A DNA stretch of 64,000 nucleotides, taken from Cupriavidus pauculus. GTDB lineage: Bacteria > Pseudomonadota > Gammaproteobacteria > Burkholderiales > Burkholderiaceae. The stretch's first letter is position 1, and each line of letters opens with the position of its first letter. Positions 18,808-27,195 of the stretch are shown piece by piece. A model generated the notes under the pieces. It did no database searches and was not told the DNA's origin. It saw nothing but the letters and a program-made list of their open reading frames with translations. The translations under genes and the position numbers were made by a program. The stretch covers positions 59,041-123,040 of the forward strand of contig NZ_BPUO01000018.1 of the NCBI RefSeq assembly GCF_022179805.1. The letters run 5' to 3'.

Positions 18808-20184
18808 GTGGCAGTCAGCGTCTTTGATCTATTCAAGGTAGGTATCGGCCCGTCCAGCTCGCATACCGTGGGGCCCATGCGCGCGGCGCTCATGTTCGCG
18901 CACGGATTGGAGCGCGATGGCCTGTTGGCGAGTGTGGCCAGCGTACGCGTGGAGCTGTATGGATCGCTGGGCGCCACGGGCAAGGGGCACGGCACAGACA
19001 AGGGCGTGATCCTGGGCCTGATGGGCGAATCGCCCGATACCGTGGACCCCGATGGCATCGACGGCAAGCTGGCCGCCTTGCGTGCCAGCAAGCAGTTGTC
19101 GCTGCTGGGCCGCCATGTGGTGCCGTTCGTGGAGCGCGAGCACATCGCGTTCTATCGGCGCGAAGCCATGGCCGAGCATCCGAACGGCATGAAATTCCAC
19201 GCCTTCGCCGCCGACGGCGCGCCGCTGCGCGAAGCCCGCTACCTGTCGGTGGGCGGCGGCTTCGTGGTCACGGCGGGCGCGCCCAACACCCAACTGGCTG
19301 CCGCCGAGAAGCAGTTACCGCATCCGTTCCGCAGCGGGCGCGCGATGCTGGACATGGCGCGCGCCAGCGGCAAGTCGATTGCGCGGCTCATGATGGAGAA
19401 CGAGCTGACGTGGCGCTCCGAGACCGAGGTGGTCGACGGCCTGCTGCATATCTGGGACGTGATGCAGCAATGCGTGGAACGCGGCTGCCGCACCGACGGC
19501 GAGTTGCCCGGGCCGTTCAAGGTCAAGCGGCGCGCGCCAGAATTGCATCGCCACCTGACCCAGCGCGCGGAGCGCACGCTGTCCGATCCGCTATCGGTCA
19601 TGGACTGGGTCAACCTCTACGCGATTGCCGTCAACGAGGAAAACGCCTCCGGCGGGCGCGTGGTCACTGCGCCGACCAACGGCGCTGCCGGCATCATTCC
19701 GGCGGTGCTGCACTACTACGATCGCTTCGTGCCCGGCGCGAACCGCCAGGGCGTGGTGGACTTCCTGCTGACCGCCGGGGCCATCGGCCTGCTCTACAAA
19801 CTCAATGCGTCGATTTCCGGTGCGGAAGTGGGCTGCCAGGGCGAAGTCGGCGTGGCCTGCTCGATGGCGGCCGGCGCACTTGCCGCAGTGCAAGGCGGCA
19901 CGCCGGAACAGGTCGAGAACGCGGCAGAGATCGGCATGGAGCACAACCTTGGCCTGACCTGCGACCCGGTGGGCGGGCTGGTGCAGATCCCGTGCATCGA
20001 GCGTAACGCGATGGCGTCGGTCAAGGCGGTCAATGCCGCACGCATGGCCCTGCGTGGTGATGGCACGCACTATGTGTCGCTCGACTCCGTGATCAAGACG
20101 ATGCGCGAGACCGGCGCGGACATGAAGACCAAGTACAAGGAAACGGCGCGCGGCGGCCTGGCGGTCAATATCGTGGAGTGCTGA
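18808..20184 (+). CDS. sdaA: L-serine dehydratase (L-serine ammonia-lyase, iron-sulfur type)
   Basis: 458 residues; converts L-serine to pyruvate and ammonia with a [4Fe-4S] cluster. The N-terminus SVFDLFKVGIGPSSSHTVGPM matches the family. Cluster-ligand cysteines occur in VACSMAAG, LTCDPVGG and QIPCIERNAMA. The start is a GTG at 18808 with GGAG 6 nt upstream; an upstream in-frame GTG at 18769 falls inside the preceding hairpin and is less likely. Lying directly after gcvTHP it completes a route from glycine (through serine) to pyruvate, and may share the riboswitch-controlled transcript. Confidence 0.94.
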   Translation: MAVSVFDLFKVGIGPSSSHTVGPMRAALMFAHGLERDGLLASVASVRVELYGSLGATGKGHGTDKGVILGLMGESPDTVDPDGIDGKLAALRASKQLSLLGRHVVPFVEREHIAFYRREAMAEHPNGMKFHAFAADGAPLREARYLSVGGGFVVTAGAPNTQLAAAEKQLPHPFRSGRAMLDMARASGKSIARLMMENELTWRSETEVVDGLLHIWDVMQQCVERGCRTDGELPGPFKVKRRAPELHRHLTQRAERTLSDPLSVMDWVNLYAIAVNEENASGGRVVTAPTNGAAGIIPAVLHYYDRFVPGANRQGVVDFLLTAGAIGLLYKLNASISGAEVGCQGEVGVACSMAAGALAAVQGGTPEQVENAAEIGMEHNLGLTCDPVGGLVQIPCIERNAMASVKAVNAARMALRGDGTHYVSLDSVIKTMRETGADMKTKYKETARGGLAVNIVEC

Positions 20185-20261
20185 GGTCCGTGATTCCAGT
20201 TGCCGGCGCGATCCGGCGACGTATCATGGAAGCACTTTCGGTTTGCCACAAAAATACCGCC

Positions 20262-20999
20262 ATGCAGACCTTTCACCAGTTGTTCGACGACACGTCGTCC
20301 ACCTTCACCTACCTGCTGATCGACGCCGCCACGCACGAGGCGGTACTGATCGACCCGGTCGACCGCCAGTACACGCGCGACCTCGTGTTGCTGGACCAGA
20401 CCGGCGCCCGCCTGGTATGGATCGTCGAAACCCACGCACACGCCGATCACATTACGTCGGCCGGCCAGCTTGCGCGCATCACTGGCGCCAGCACGGCCGC
20501 CCCGTCGGGCTGCGACATCAAGCCTGCACTGAAGCAACTGATCGACGGCGACACGATCACGTTCGGCAGCCAGGTGCTGCGCGCGATCCACACGCCGGGC
20601 CACACCGCCGGCAGCATGAGCTATCTGTGGGAAGAATCCGAGGGGCCGCGACGCATCTTCACGGGCGACGCGCTGCTGATCGATGGCTGCGGGCGCACCG
20701 ATTTCCAGTCGGGTGATGCCGGCACGCTGTTCGACAGCCTGACGCAGAAGCTTTTCCGGCTACCCGACGATACGCGCGTCTTTCCCGCGCATGACTACAA
20801 GGGACAGACCGAATCGACCATCGGCCGCGAGCGCGCCACCAATAGCCGCGTGGCGGGCCGCACCCGCGATGAATTCATCGCGATGATGCGTAATCTGAAT
20901 TTGCCGCGTCCGAAGTTGATTGATATCGCGGTGCCGGCCAACCAGCAGCTTGGGCTGGTGGCGGGGCGCGATGGGGAAAGTGTGCCGCACGGGGCTTGA
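20262..20999 (+). CDS. Persulfide dioxygenase (ETHE1-like metallo-beta-lactamase fold)
   Basis: 245 residues. The metallo-beta-lactamase fold has ETHAHADHIT (His/Asp metal ligands), HTPGHTAGS and GDALLIDGCGRTDFQ. The last motif, with FPAHDY, is typical of ETHE1/PDO enzymes that oxidise glutathione persulfide to sulfite with a mononuclear iron. A glyoxalase II would keep a fuller two-metal site. The start is the ATG at 20262 (MQTFHQLFDDTSSTFTY). It is convergent with the GCS2 ligase gene, separated by repeat copy B, so its thiol substrate fits the neighbourhood. Confidence 0.87.
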   Translation: MQTFHQLFDDTSSTFTYLLIDAATHEAVLIDPVDRQYTRDLVLLDQTGARLVWIVETHAHADHITSAGQLARITGASTAAPSGCDIKPALKQLIDGDTITFGSQVLRAIHTPGHTAGSMSYLWEESEGPRRIFTGDALLIDGCGRTDFQSGDAGTLFDSLTQKLFRLPDDTRVFPAHDYKGQTESTIGRERATNSRVAGRTRDEFIAMMRNLNLPRPKLIDIAVPANQQLGLVAGRDGESVPHGA

Positions 21000-21066
21000 T
21001 CTACGCCTATTCGGTTTGGCTCCCCTCTTCCGCGGCCTAGTCTTTCTCCCCTCTCCCGCGATTCTG

Positions 21067-21192
21067 CTCCCCTCTCCCGCTTGCGGGAGAGGGGTTGGGG
21101 GTGAGGGCAACGAGGTTCTGCTTGCCGATTTGGTCGCAATTTGAACCGCCGCGCCCTCACCCCCTGGCCCTCTCCCAGAGGGAGCGGGGAGA
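21067..21192. repeat. Two-hairpin palindromic repeat (REP/BIME-like), copy B
   Basis: The first hairpin is CCCCTCTCCCGC (21069-21080), TT, GCGGGAGAGGGG (21083-21094). The second, around 21168-21190, is imperfect. The core has GGTTGGGGGTGAGGG, TCTGCTTGCCGA and ATTTGAAC in common with copy A. An extra half-arm (CTCCCCTCTCCCGCG) lies just upstream at 21046-21060. It sits between convergent genes. Confidence 0.85.
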
Positions 21193-21225
21193 AAACAAGA
21201 GGCAAAATCTTGCCCCCTCAGCCGC

Positions 21226-22341
21226 CTACCCTTCCCACTGCTCGCAAGTACGCCTGACCGTATCCCGCAGGCTGTGCGCCTCATCATTGACCGCCCGCAC
21301 CAGCTTCGCGTCATTGTCACGCGCCGCTGCCTGCGCACGGATATTGGCCAGCGCCTGGAGAGACCCCAGCGCCTCGGCGTGCGGCTCCAGCGCGTCGCAG
21401 ATCGACAGGATATGGTCCGCGATCGGCATGCGGGTCAGTTCGTTCGGATGCACGTACTCGGCCTCCATGCCGAAGCGGCACGCCTGGAAGCGGTTGAACG
21501 TGTACACCAGGTAGTCGTCTTCTTGCGGCATGAACGGCCGCGACAGCAGCAGGTAGCGCGCCAGCGCCTGGATATAGGCCGCGATGTCGCAGGCGCGTTG
21601 CACGGTCAGCGGGGTGTCCATCACGCGCACTTCGATCGTGCCGAACTCCGGCTTGGGACGGATATCCCAATAGAAGTCCTTCATGCTTTCGATCACGCCA
21701 GTGGCCCGCATCTTTTCGAAGTAGGCCGTAAAGCCGTCCCACGTCAGCACATGCGGTGCGCGCCCGCTCATCGGGAAGGCGGCCACCGAATTCAGGCGCG
21801 CCGACGCAAAGCCGGTATCCACGCCCTGCACATACGGTGACGACGCCGCCAGCGCGATGAAGTGCGGCACGTAGCGGCCAATCGCATGGAGCAGGAACAG
21901 CGATTCGTCCGCGCTCGGGCAGCCGATGTGGACGTGCTGGCCAAACACCGTGAACTGCTTGGCCAGATAGCCGTAGAGCTCGGAAATGTACTGGTAGCGT
22001 GGCGAGTCGGAGATGGTGCGCTCCGACCACACCTGGAACGGATGCGTGCCTCCGCCGCAGATGCCGAGGTTCAGCCCGCGCGATGCGTTGACCATCAGGT
22101 CGCGCATCACGGTCAGTTCCTCCAGCGCCTGGGCGTAGTCGCGGCAGATGCCCGTGCTGATCTCGATCATCGACGGGCTGATCTCGGGCTTGATGTCGCC
22201 GGCATGCTGCGCGCCCTTGAGCGCGCGCAGCAGGTCGGGCGCGAACGGCGCCAGGTCGTAGTCGTGTCGATTGACGAGCTGCAGTTCCAGCTCGACGCCG
22301 AAGGTCAGCGCCTCGGAATGCTTGAACGGTTCGAGCGACAT
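21226..22341 (-). CDS. ybdK: GCS2-family carboxylate-amine ligase (YbdK-like glutamate-cysteine ligase)
   Basis: 371 residues. The N-terminus TFGVELELQLVNRHDYDL and motifs KPEISPSMIEISTGIC, ICGGGTHPF, QHVHIGCPS, FYWDIRPKPEFGTIEVRVMD and the C-terminal FGMEAEYVHP define the GCS2 ATP-grasp-like family. Members make gamma-glutamylcysteine weakly (E. coli YbdK) or related gamma-glutamyl bonds. The ATG at 22341 shares one base with the stop of the antiporter gene (TGATG), which implies translational coupling. The product may be gamma-glutamylcysteine for glutathione, but the substrate is not certain. Confidence 0.87.
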   Translation of the reverse strand: MSLEPFKHSEALTFGVELELQLVNRHDYDLAPFAPDLLRALKGAQHAGDIKPEISPSMIEISTGICRDYAQALEELTVMRDLMVNASRGLNLGICGGGTHPFQVWSERTISDSPRYQYISELYGYLAKQFTVFGQHVHIGCPSADESLFLLHAIGRYVPHFIALAASSPYVQGVDTGFASARLNSVAAFPMSGRAPHVLTWDGFTAYFEKMRATGVIESMKDFYWDIRPKPEFGTIEVRVMDTPLTVQRACDIAAYIQALARYLLLSRPFMPQEDDYLVYTFNRFQACRFGMEAEYVHPNELTRMPIADHILSICDALEPHAEALGSLQALANIRAQAAARDNDAKLVRAVNDEAHSLRDTVRRTCEQWEG

Positions 22342-23564
22342 CAGCGCCCTCCTCCTTGATCCCGTGTCTCGCCGGCAAAGCGCAGCGCCCAGGCGGCGAT
22401 GATCGGCGCCAGCAGCTGCTCGATCGCGAGCGCACACAGGATGATCGATGCGAGCGGTGCCCCCGTGCCGGGATACAGCCGGGCCACGTCGCTCATCAAA
22501 AGATAAGCCAGCCCCGACATGGGCGCCAGCGCCAGGCCCAGTGCCATGCACTGGCGCAGGCTCATCCCCGAGAACGAACCCAGCGACACCACGCCCGCCA
22601 GCTTGGCCACCTGCCGGAAGAACACCAGCGCCACGGCAAACGTTCCGCCCACCAGCCAGTCCTTGGCCGTCAGCGGCAGGCCCAGCGACACCACCATGAC
22701 GATGATCAGCAGGCTGCCGGCGCTACCGAAGTGCGTGGGCCAGACATGCGGCTGGCGGTCCTGGTGCTTGAACACCACGCCGGCCAGCATCAGCGTCAGC
22801 GGCATCGACAGCTTCAGCACGCGCGTCAGCGCCAGCGTGAACAGCACCAGCCCCACCAGCACCAGGAAGCTGTAGTGATCGTCGGCCGACATGCGCGCAT
22901 AGATCGCATGGCCAACCTTGCCCACGATCCACGCCAGCAGGCACGAGCCCACGAGCAGGTACAGCGGATGCAGCAGCGCCGCGCCCAGGTTGCCATATTC
23001 GGAATGGAGCCAGCCCGTGGCCACCTGCACGATGGCGGCGGCGTAGATGGAATTGAGCGCCGACATCGCCATCAGGCGCTCGGTGACCTGGCCCTCGGCA
23101 CGCAGCTCGTTCTTGAGCTGCAGCACGATGGTGGGCGATGTGCTGACCGCGATGCCGCCCGCCAGGATGGCCACGCCCGGGGACGCGCCCATCCACTGCA
23201 GCACCGTGGTGACCAGGCCCCAGGTCAGCAGGCTTTCGGCGGCGCTGGTGAACAGCAGCCACGGATTGGCGCGCAGCCAGGACAGCGACAGCCGGTGGCC
23301 CAGTTCGAACAGCGCCAGGGCCAGCGCCATATCTATCAGCACGCGCGTCTGCGCGATCATGTTGTCGTCGACGATGCTGCGGCCGAGCATGCCGGCGAAC
23401 AGCCCCACCACCGCGTACCCAACGATACGCGGACAGCCCAGCCACCGGCGGCAGACCTCTCCGGCCAGCCCCGCGCCAACCAGCGCGAGACCCACCCAGA
23501 ACAGCCCGCCCGGCACCAGCGGCAGCGAGGGAAATAGTTGGCTCAATCCGTTCATGCGCGACAT
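22341..23564 (-). CDS. CPA2-family cation:proton antiporter (KefB-like membrane domain)
   Basis: About 407 residues of almost continuous hydrophobic segments (12 or so TM helices), with GFxGCPRIVGYAVVGLFAGML-like opening, IDMALALALFELGHRLS and the long ILAGGIAVSTSPTIVLQLKNELRAEG region characteristic of CPA2 antiporters. It lacks the C-terminal RCK/TrkA-N domain of E. coli KefB/KefC, so it is a membrane-domain-only form. It is the first gene of a two-gene operon with the GCS2 ligase (1-base overlap). I used the ATG at 23564; 23555 (MNGLSQL) is equally possible, and neither has a strong Shine-Dalgarno. Confidence 0.82.
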   Translation of the reverse strand: MSRMNGLSQLFPSLPLVPGGLFWVGLALVGAGLAGEVCRRWLGCPRIVGYAVVGLFAGMLGRSIVDDNMIAQTRVLIDMALALALFELGHRLSLSWLRANPWLLFTSAAESLLTWGLVTTVLQWMGASPGVAILAGGIAVSTSPTIVLQLKNELRAEGQVTERLMAMSALNSIYAAAIVQVATGWLHSEYGNLGAALLHPLYLLVGSCLLAWIVGKVGHAIYARMSADDHYSFLVLVGLVLFTLALTRVLKLSMPLTLMLAGVVFKHQDRQPHVWPTHFGSAGSLLIIVMVVSLGLPLTAKDWLVGGTFAVALVFFRQVAKLAGVVSLGSFSGMSLRQCMALGLALAPMSGLAYLLMSDVARLYPGTGAPLASIILCALAIEQLLAPIIAAWALRFAGETRDQGGGR

Positions 23565-23642
23565 GGTAACGGAAGGACACGTCGGGAAATGTAAGTGCTT
23601 GTCCGACACTTTCCCCAACGCGCGCGCAACTTACGGCTTTTC

Positions 23643-23678
23643 CAAACAAAAACTGCCATCGTCTCCGATAGCGGTTTT
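23643..23678 (-). terminator. Intrinsic terminator downstream of the TPR-like gene
   Basis: On the minus strand AAAACCGCTATCG-GAGA-CGATGGCAGTTTT (one mismatch and one G-T pair) is followed by TTTTTGTTT. It lies 60 bp past the stop at 23738 and before the antiporter start. Confidence 0.7.
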
Positions 23679-23737
23679 GTAGGACTTTCAAAATCAGAAT
23701 CATCCCGTGCGGCAACCCACATTGGGCCACGCCGCGG

Positions 23738-25690
23738 TCAGACGCCCCAGACTTTCCAGCGCGGCCGCGTTGCCTTCAGTGCGGTTTCCACCTTGGCGTA
23801 CAAGCCACGCGTGCTGCCCTTTTCGGCTTCGAGGCCGCGGGCGCGCTCGAACCACGACAGCGCCGTCTCCCGCTGGCCCATCCCCAGCGCCGCCTGCACA
23901 GCGGCCAGCCAGGTCGGTGCGTCCCAGTCGTCTCGTGCGGCAAAGGCCATCTGGAAATCGGTCAGTGCCTCGGGATGGCGCTCTAGGTCCACCAGCAGCT
24001 TGGCACGCTGCACGCGCGCCGGCGCCTGGCTGCGTGCATCGCCCTCGGCCAGGTCCACGGCCTGCTCGATCAGCGGCAAGGCGCGCTCGTGGTCGCCAAG
24101 GTCGCGCCAGATCTGGCCAAAGCGGCCGCTGACCCAGGCGTCCTCGATCAGCAGCGAGCGGCGCTGCAGGGCTTCCAGTTCGGCCACCGCATCGGCCTTG
24201 TCGTGCTCGTCCATCGACGCCATGCCCGACTGCAGCAGTGCGCCGTAGTGCGCGCGGGCATGGGCCATGGCGTGCGCGCCTTCGGTACGGGCCTCTACGG
24301 GCAGCGCGTCGAGCCTGGCGTCCATGTGTGCCAGCGCGGCGCTGGCCGATTCGGCCGCATCGCGTCCGCCAATCGCAGCCCAGGCCGCCACCAGACGGCT
24401 GAAGGCCCAGCTCACGCCAGCCGGATTGCGCTCCACCGGATGGCGGTTCAGCACCTCGCCGGCCAAGTCCACCACCTGCTGGTGCTGGCCCGCCGACGCG
24501 TAGGCGTCGAGCAGGTCGATCCAGTGGTCGATGAAGTCGCTGGCCGCCATGCCCTTGCGATGCAGCGCCACCTTTTCGTCGAGGTGCGCGGCATCCGCCG
24601 GCAGCGTGCGCGCCATCAGGCGGCACAGCAGCGAATAGAGATGCGGATCGGCGTTGCCGCCGTGGCCCTGCGCGTCGCCCTCGCCGGTTTCGAAATAGGT
24701 CTCGAAACAGGACAACCCCTTGCGGCACATGGCTTCGAGCATAGGCTTGAGCGCGGCCTGCGAGGCTGGCACTTCGTCCAGGAAGCTGCCCAGCGCGCCG
24801 GCGGCATGGAAGTACAGCGCGCCATCGTCGGCGTCGGCAGTCACCGCGAAACCGGTCCAGGCCGGCTGTGCCGGCGCGTTGCCGGCAGCCGCCACATGGG
24901 CCTGATGGCGCCACGTCAGCGCGCGCACCTGTGCTAGCGGATCGGGCCGCTGGCGCAGATAGGTTTCCAGATCGTCCAGCGCCGCCGCCGGGTCCACGCC
25001 CAACCGCAGCGGCGCGCGCAGGCGCCGTGCCTCGGGGTGATCAGGCTGTTCGCCCAGCACCCGCTCGGCCTGGGCGGCCGCCAGTGCGTCGCCTTCGGCG
25101 GGCGTCAGGTCCAGCAACTCGGGGGAATCAAGCGCAATACGGCCCAGGCAGATGCGCAGCAGCGGTTCGCCCAGCTGCCCGGCGGCATCGCTGCGTGCCA
25201 CATAGTCCTGCACCAGCGGCAGGATGTCGCCGGCGCCCAGGTCGGGCGACCGGTACAACAGGTCGTGCCAGTAGCGGCCGGCCAGCGCAAAGTCGTTGAG
25301 CCGGAACGCGACAAAGCCGGCGTAGAAATGCGCGGCCCACTCGCCCGTGGCCAGACCGTTGCGGCGCGCGGCCTCGTGCAGCCACGGCTGCGCCTCGGCG
25401 TCGCGGCCTTCGCGCATCAGCAACGTGCCATACATATGGACCAGCGCTCCGCGCGAGGCCCAGCGATGCATCGGCGCCAGCGCCAGCTCGGGCAGGCGCG
25501 CCATCGCTTCGTCCAGCGCGGCCAGCGCCGCGGCCACGTCGCCACGGTCGGACTGGATCTGTGCGCGCAAAGCGGCGTAGTCAACTACCTCGGGGTGTGC
25601 CGCCCATAGCTGGTCGGCAACCTGCAGCGCCTCGTCGTGGCGCCCGGCATTGGCCAGCGCGATAGCGTGCTCGTAACGGACATCCTGCAC
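23738..25690 (-). CDS. Large TPR-like repeat protein of unknown function
   Basis: 650 residues, soluble, no signal peptide or TM segment. Helical repeats of TPR character are seen at the N-terminus (YEHAIALANAGRHDEALQVADQLWAAHP) and near the C-terminus (RFGQIWRDLGDHERALPLIEQAVDLAEGDARS, RAKLLVDLERHPEALTDFQMAF, AALGMGQRETALSWFERARGLEAEKG). The middle has a Cys-containing segment CRKGLSCFETYFETGEGDAQG that I do not recognise. The start is a GTG at 25690 with a very strong AGGAAGGAG 6 nt upstream, chosen over an in-frame ATG 45 bp further upstream. It is probably a scaffold; no function can be assigned. Confidence 0.8.
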   Translation of the reverse strand: MQDVRYEHAIALANAGRHDEALQVADQLWAAHPEVVDYAALRAQIQSDRGDVAAALAALDEAMARLPELALAPMHRWASRGALVHMYGTLLMREGRDAEAQPWLHEAARRNGLATGEWAAHFYAGFVAFRLNDFALAGRYWHDLLYRSPDLGAGDILPLVQDYVARSDAAGQLGEPLLRICLGRIALDSPELLDLTPAEGDALAAAQAERVLGEQPDHPEARRLRAPLRLGVDPAAALDDLETYLRQRPDPLAQVRALTWRHQAHVAAAGNAPAQPAWTGFAVTADADDGALYFHAAGALGSFLDEVPASQAALKPMLEAMCRKGLSCFETYFETGEGDAQGHGGNADPHLYSLLCRLMARTLPADAAHLDEKVALHRKGMAASDFIDHWIDLLDAYASAGQHQQVVDLAGEVLNRHPVERNPAGVSWAFSRLVAAWAAIGGRDAAESASAALAHMDARLDALPVEARTEGAHAMAHARAHYGALLQSGMASMDEHDKADAVAELEALQRRSLLIEDAWVSGRFGQIWRDLGDHERALPLIEQAVDLAEGDARSQAPARVQRAKLLVDLERHPEALTDFQMAFAARDDWDAPTWLAAVQAALGMGQRETALSWFERARGLEAEKGSTRGLYAKVETALKATRPRWKVWGV

Positions 25691-25795
25691 GGCCCGCTCC
25701 TTCCTGAATTCAGCAAAAGCGGAATTATGCGCCAATGGCGTGGCGTGCTTCGGAGAGAACAGCGGTAAAAGTGCGCCTGCTTACGATTGCACACA

Positions 25796-25832
25796 ATAAA
25801 AAACGCCACCCGGACCAATGCCCGGGTGGCGT
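25796..25832 (-). terminator. Intrinsic terminator downstream of the orphan LivK-like gene
   Basis: Arms ACGCCACCCGG (25803-25813) and CCGGGTGGCGT (25822-25832) form an 11-bp stem. On the minus strand it is followed by TTTTTTATT. It lies 56 bp past the stop at 25888. Confidence 0.92.
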
Positions 25833-25887
25833 CAGTTCTGCTCGCGGGCCGGCCGTAGGAAAGCCGTCCGGCGCGCGTGGCGGTGGA

Positions 25888-27039
25888 TTACTTGCCGCCC
25901 ACCGTCTCCAGCACGGTCCACTTGCCGCCTTCAACCTTGTAGACGGTGATGCCGCCGTCCTTCAGGTCGCCGCGTGCGTCGTACGACAGCGTCTTGGTGG
26001 TCACGCCCTGCATGTTCGTGGCTGCCAGCACCGGCAGGTAGCGTGCGGGGTCGGCCGAGCCGGCCTTGACCATGGCGGTCATCATCGCGGTGGCGCCGTC
26101 ATAGGCGTACGGAGAATACGTCTGCACCTTCGAGCCGAAGCGCTTCTCGTACTTCTTCTCGTAGGCGGCGCCGCCCGGCATCTGTTCCAGCGGCAGGCCG
26201 GCCAGCGATACCACGGTGCCGTCGGCGGCGTTGCCGGCCAGCTTCAGGAAGTTGTCGGTCTTGGACATTTCGCCCGACACGATCGGCGATTTCATGCCCA
26301 GTTCCTTGACCTGCTTGGCCATCGGAGCCGATTGCGTCTCGGCGCCGCCGTAGAAGATCACGTCCGGGTTGCTGCGCTTGATGTTGGTCAGCACGGCCTT
26401 GAAGTCCACGGCCTTGTCGTTCGTGAACTCGCGGCGCACGATCTTGCCGCCGGCGGCCTTGGCGGCCTTCTCGAACTCGTCGGCCAGGCCCTGGCCGTAG
26501 GCGGTGCGGTCGTCGACGATGGCGATGTTCTTGGCACCGAGCTTCTTCACCACGAAGGCGCCGATCACCGAACCCTGCTGGGTGTCGGACGTCATCATGC
26601 GGAACGTGGTCTTGAAGCCCTGGCGGGTGTACTCGGGCGCCGTGGCCATGGCGATCTGCGGAATGCCGGCACGGTTGTAGACCATCGACGCGGGAATGCT
26701 GGTACCCGAATTGAAGTGGCCGAGCATGCCCTGGATGCCGGCGTCCACCAGCTTCTGCGCCACCACCGAACCGGTCTTCGGATCGGCCTGGTCGTCTTCG
26801 GAGATCAGGACGAACTTGACTTCCTTGCCACCGATCTTCGGCTTGGTGGCGTTCATGTCATCGATCGCCAGGACGATGCCGTTCTGCATGTCCTTGCCGT
26901 ACTGCGCCTGGCCACCGGTCAGCGGGCCAGCGTAGCCCAGCTTGATTTCCTGTGCCTGGGCGAAAGCGGCCGAGGCGGCGGTCAGGCCTGCAACGGCCAT
27001 GGCAACGGTCATGGCCGTCTTGCGGAATGTCGAGCTCAT
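25888..27039 (-). CDS. Orphan branched-chain amino acid-type ABC binding protein
   Basis: 383 residues. The signal peptide is MSSTFRKTAMTVAMAVAGLT..AFAQ. The mature protein begins EIKLGYAGPLTGGQAQYGKDMQNGIVLAIDDMN, with GHFNSGTSIPASMVYNRAGIPQIA and YAYDGATAMMTAM, a textbook LivK/type-I receptor. AAGGAG 6 nt before the ATG at 27039 supports the start. No permease or ATPase is adjacent. It follows putA on the same strand (156 bp, no intrinsic terminator seen between), so it may be co-transcribed with proline catabolism and bind a related amino acid; that is inference. Confidence 0.9.
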   Translation of the reverse strand: MSSTFRKTAMTVAMAVAGLTAASAAFAQAQEIKLGYAGPLTGGQAQYGKDMQNGIVLAIDDMNATKPKIGGKEVKFVLISEDDQADPKTGSVVAQKLVDAGIQGMLGHFNSGTSIPASMVYNRAGIPQIAMATAPEYTRQGFKTTFRMMTSDTQQGSVIGAFVVKKLGAKNIAIVDDRTAYGQGLADEFEKAAKAAGGKIVRREFTNDKAVDFKAVLTNIKRSNPDVIFYGGAETQSAPMAKQVKELGMKSPIVSGEMSKTDNFLKLAGNAADGTVVSLAGLPLEQMPGGAAYEKKYEKRFGSKVQTYSPYAYDGATAMMTAMVKAGSADPARYLPVLAATNMQGVTTKTLSYDARGDLKDGGITVYKVEGGKWTVLETVGGK

Positions 27040-27195
27040 CAGTTCTCCTTGGGTCCCATAGGGTGCCATATGGTGCCGGTGTCGGCATATTTGCGGATCG
27101 GCGTTGGCAGCACCGTTCCGTTCCTGGGTCGCGCGGCAGGGTCGGGATCGCCGTCCCCCGCCACACACTTCCTGACAATCCGCCGGGGCCGTGCC

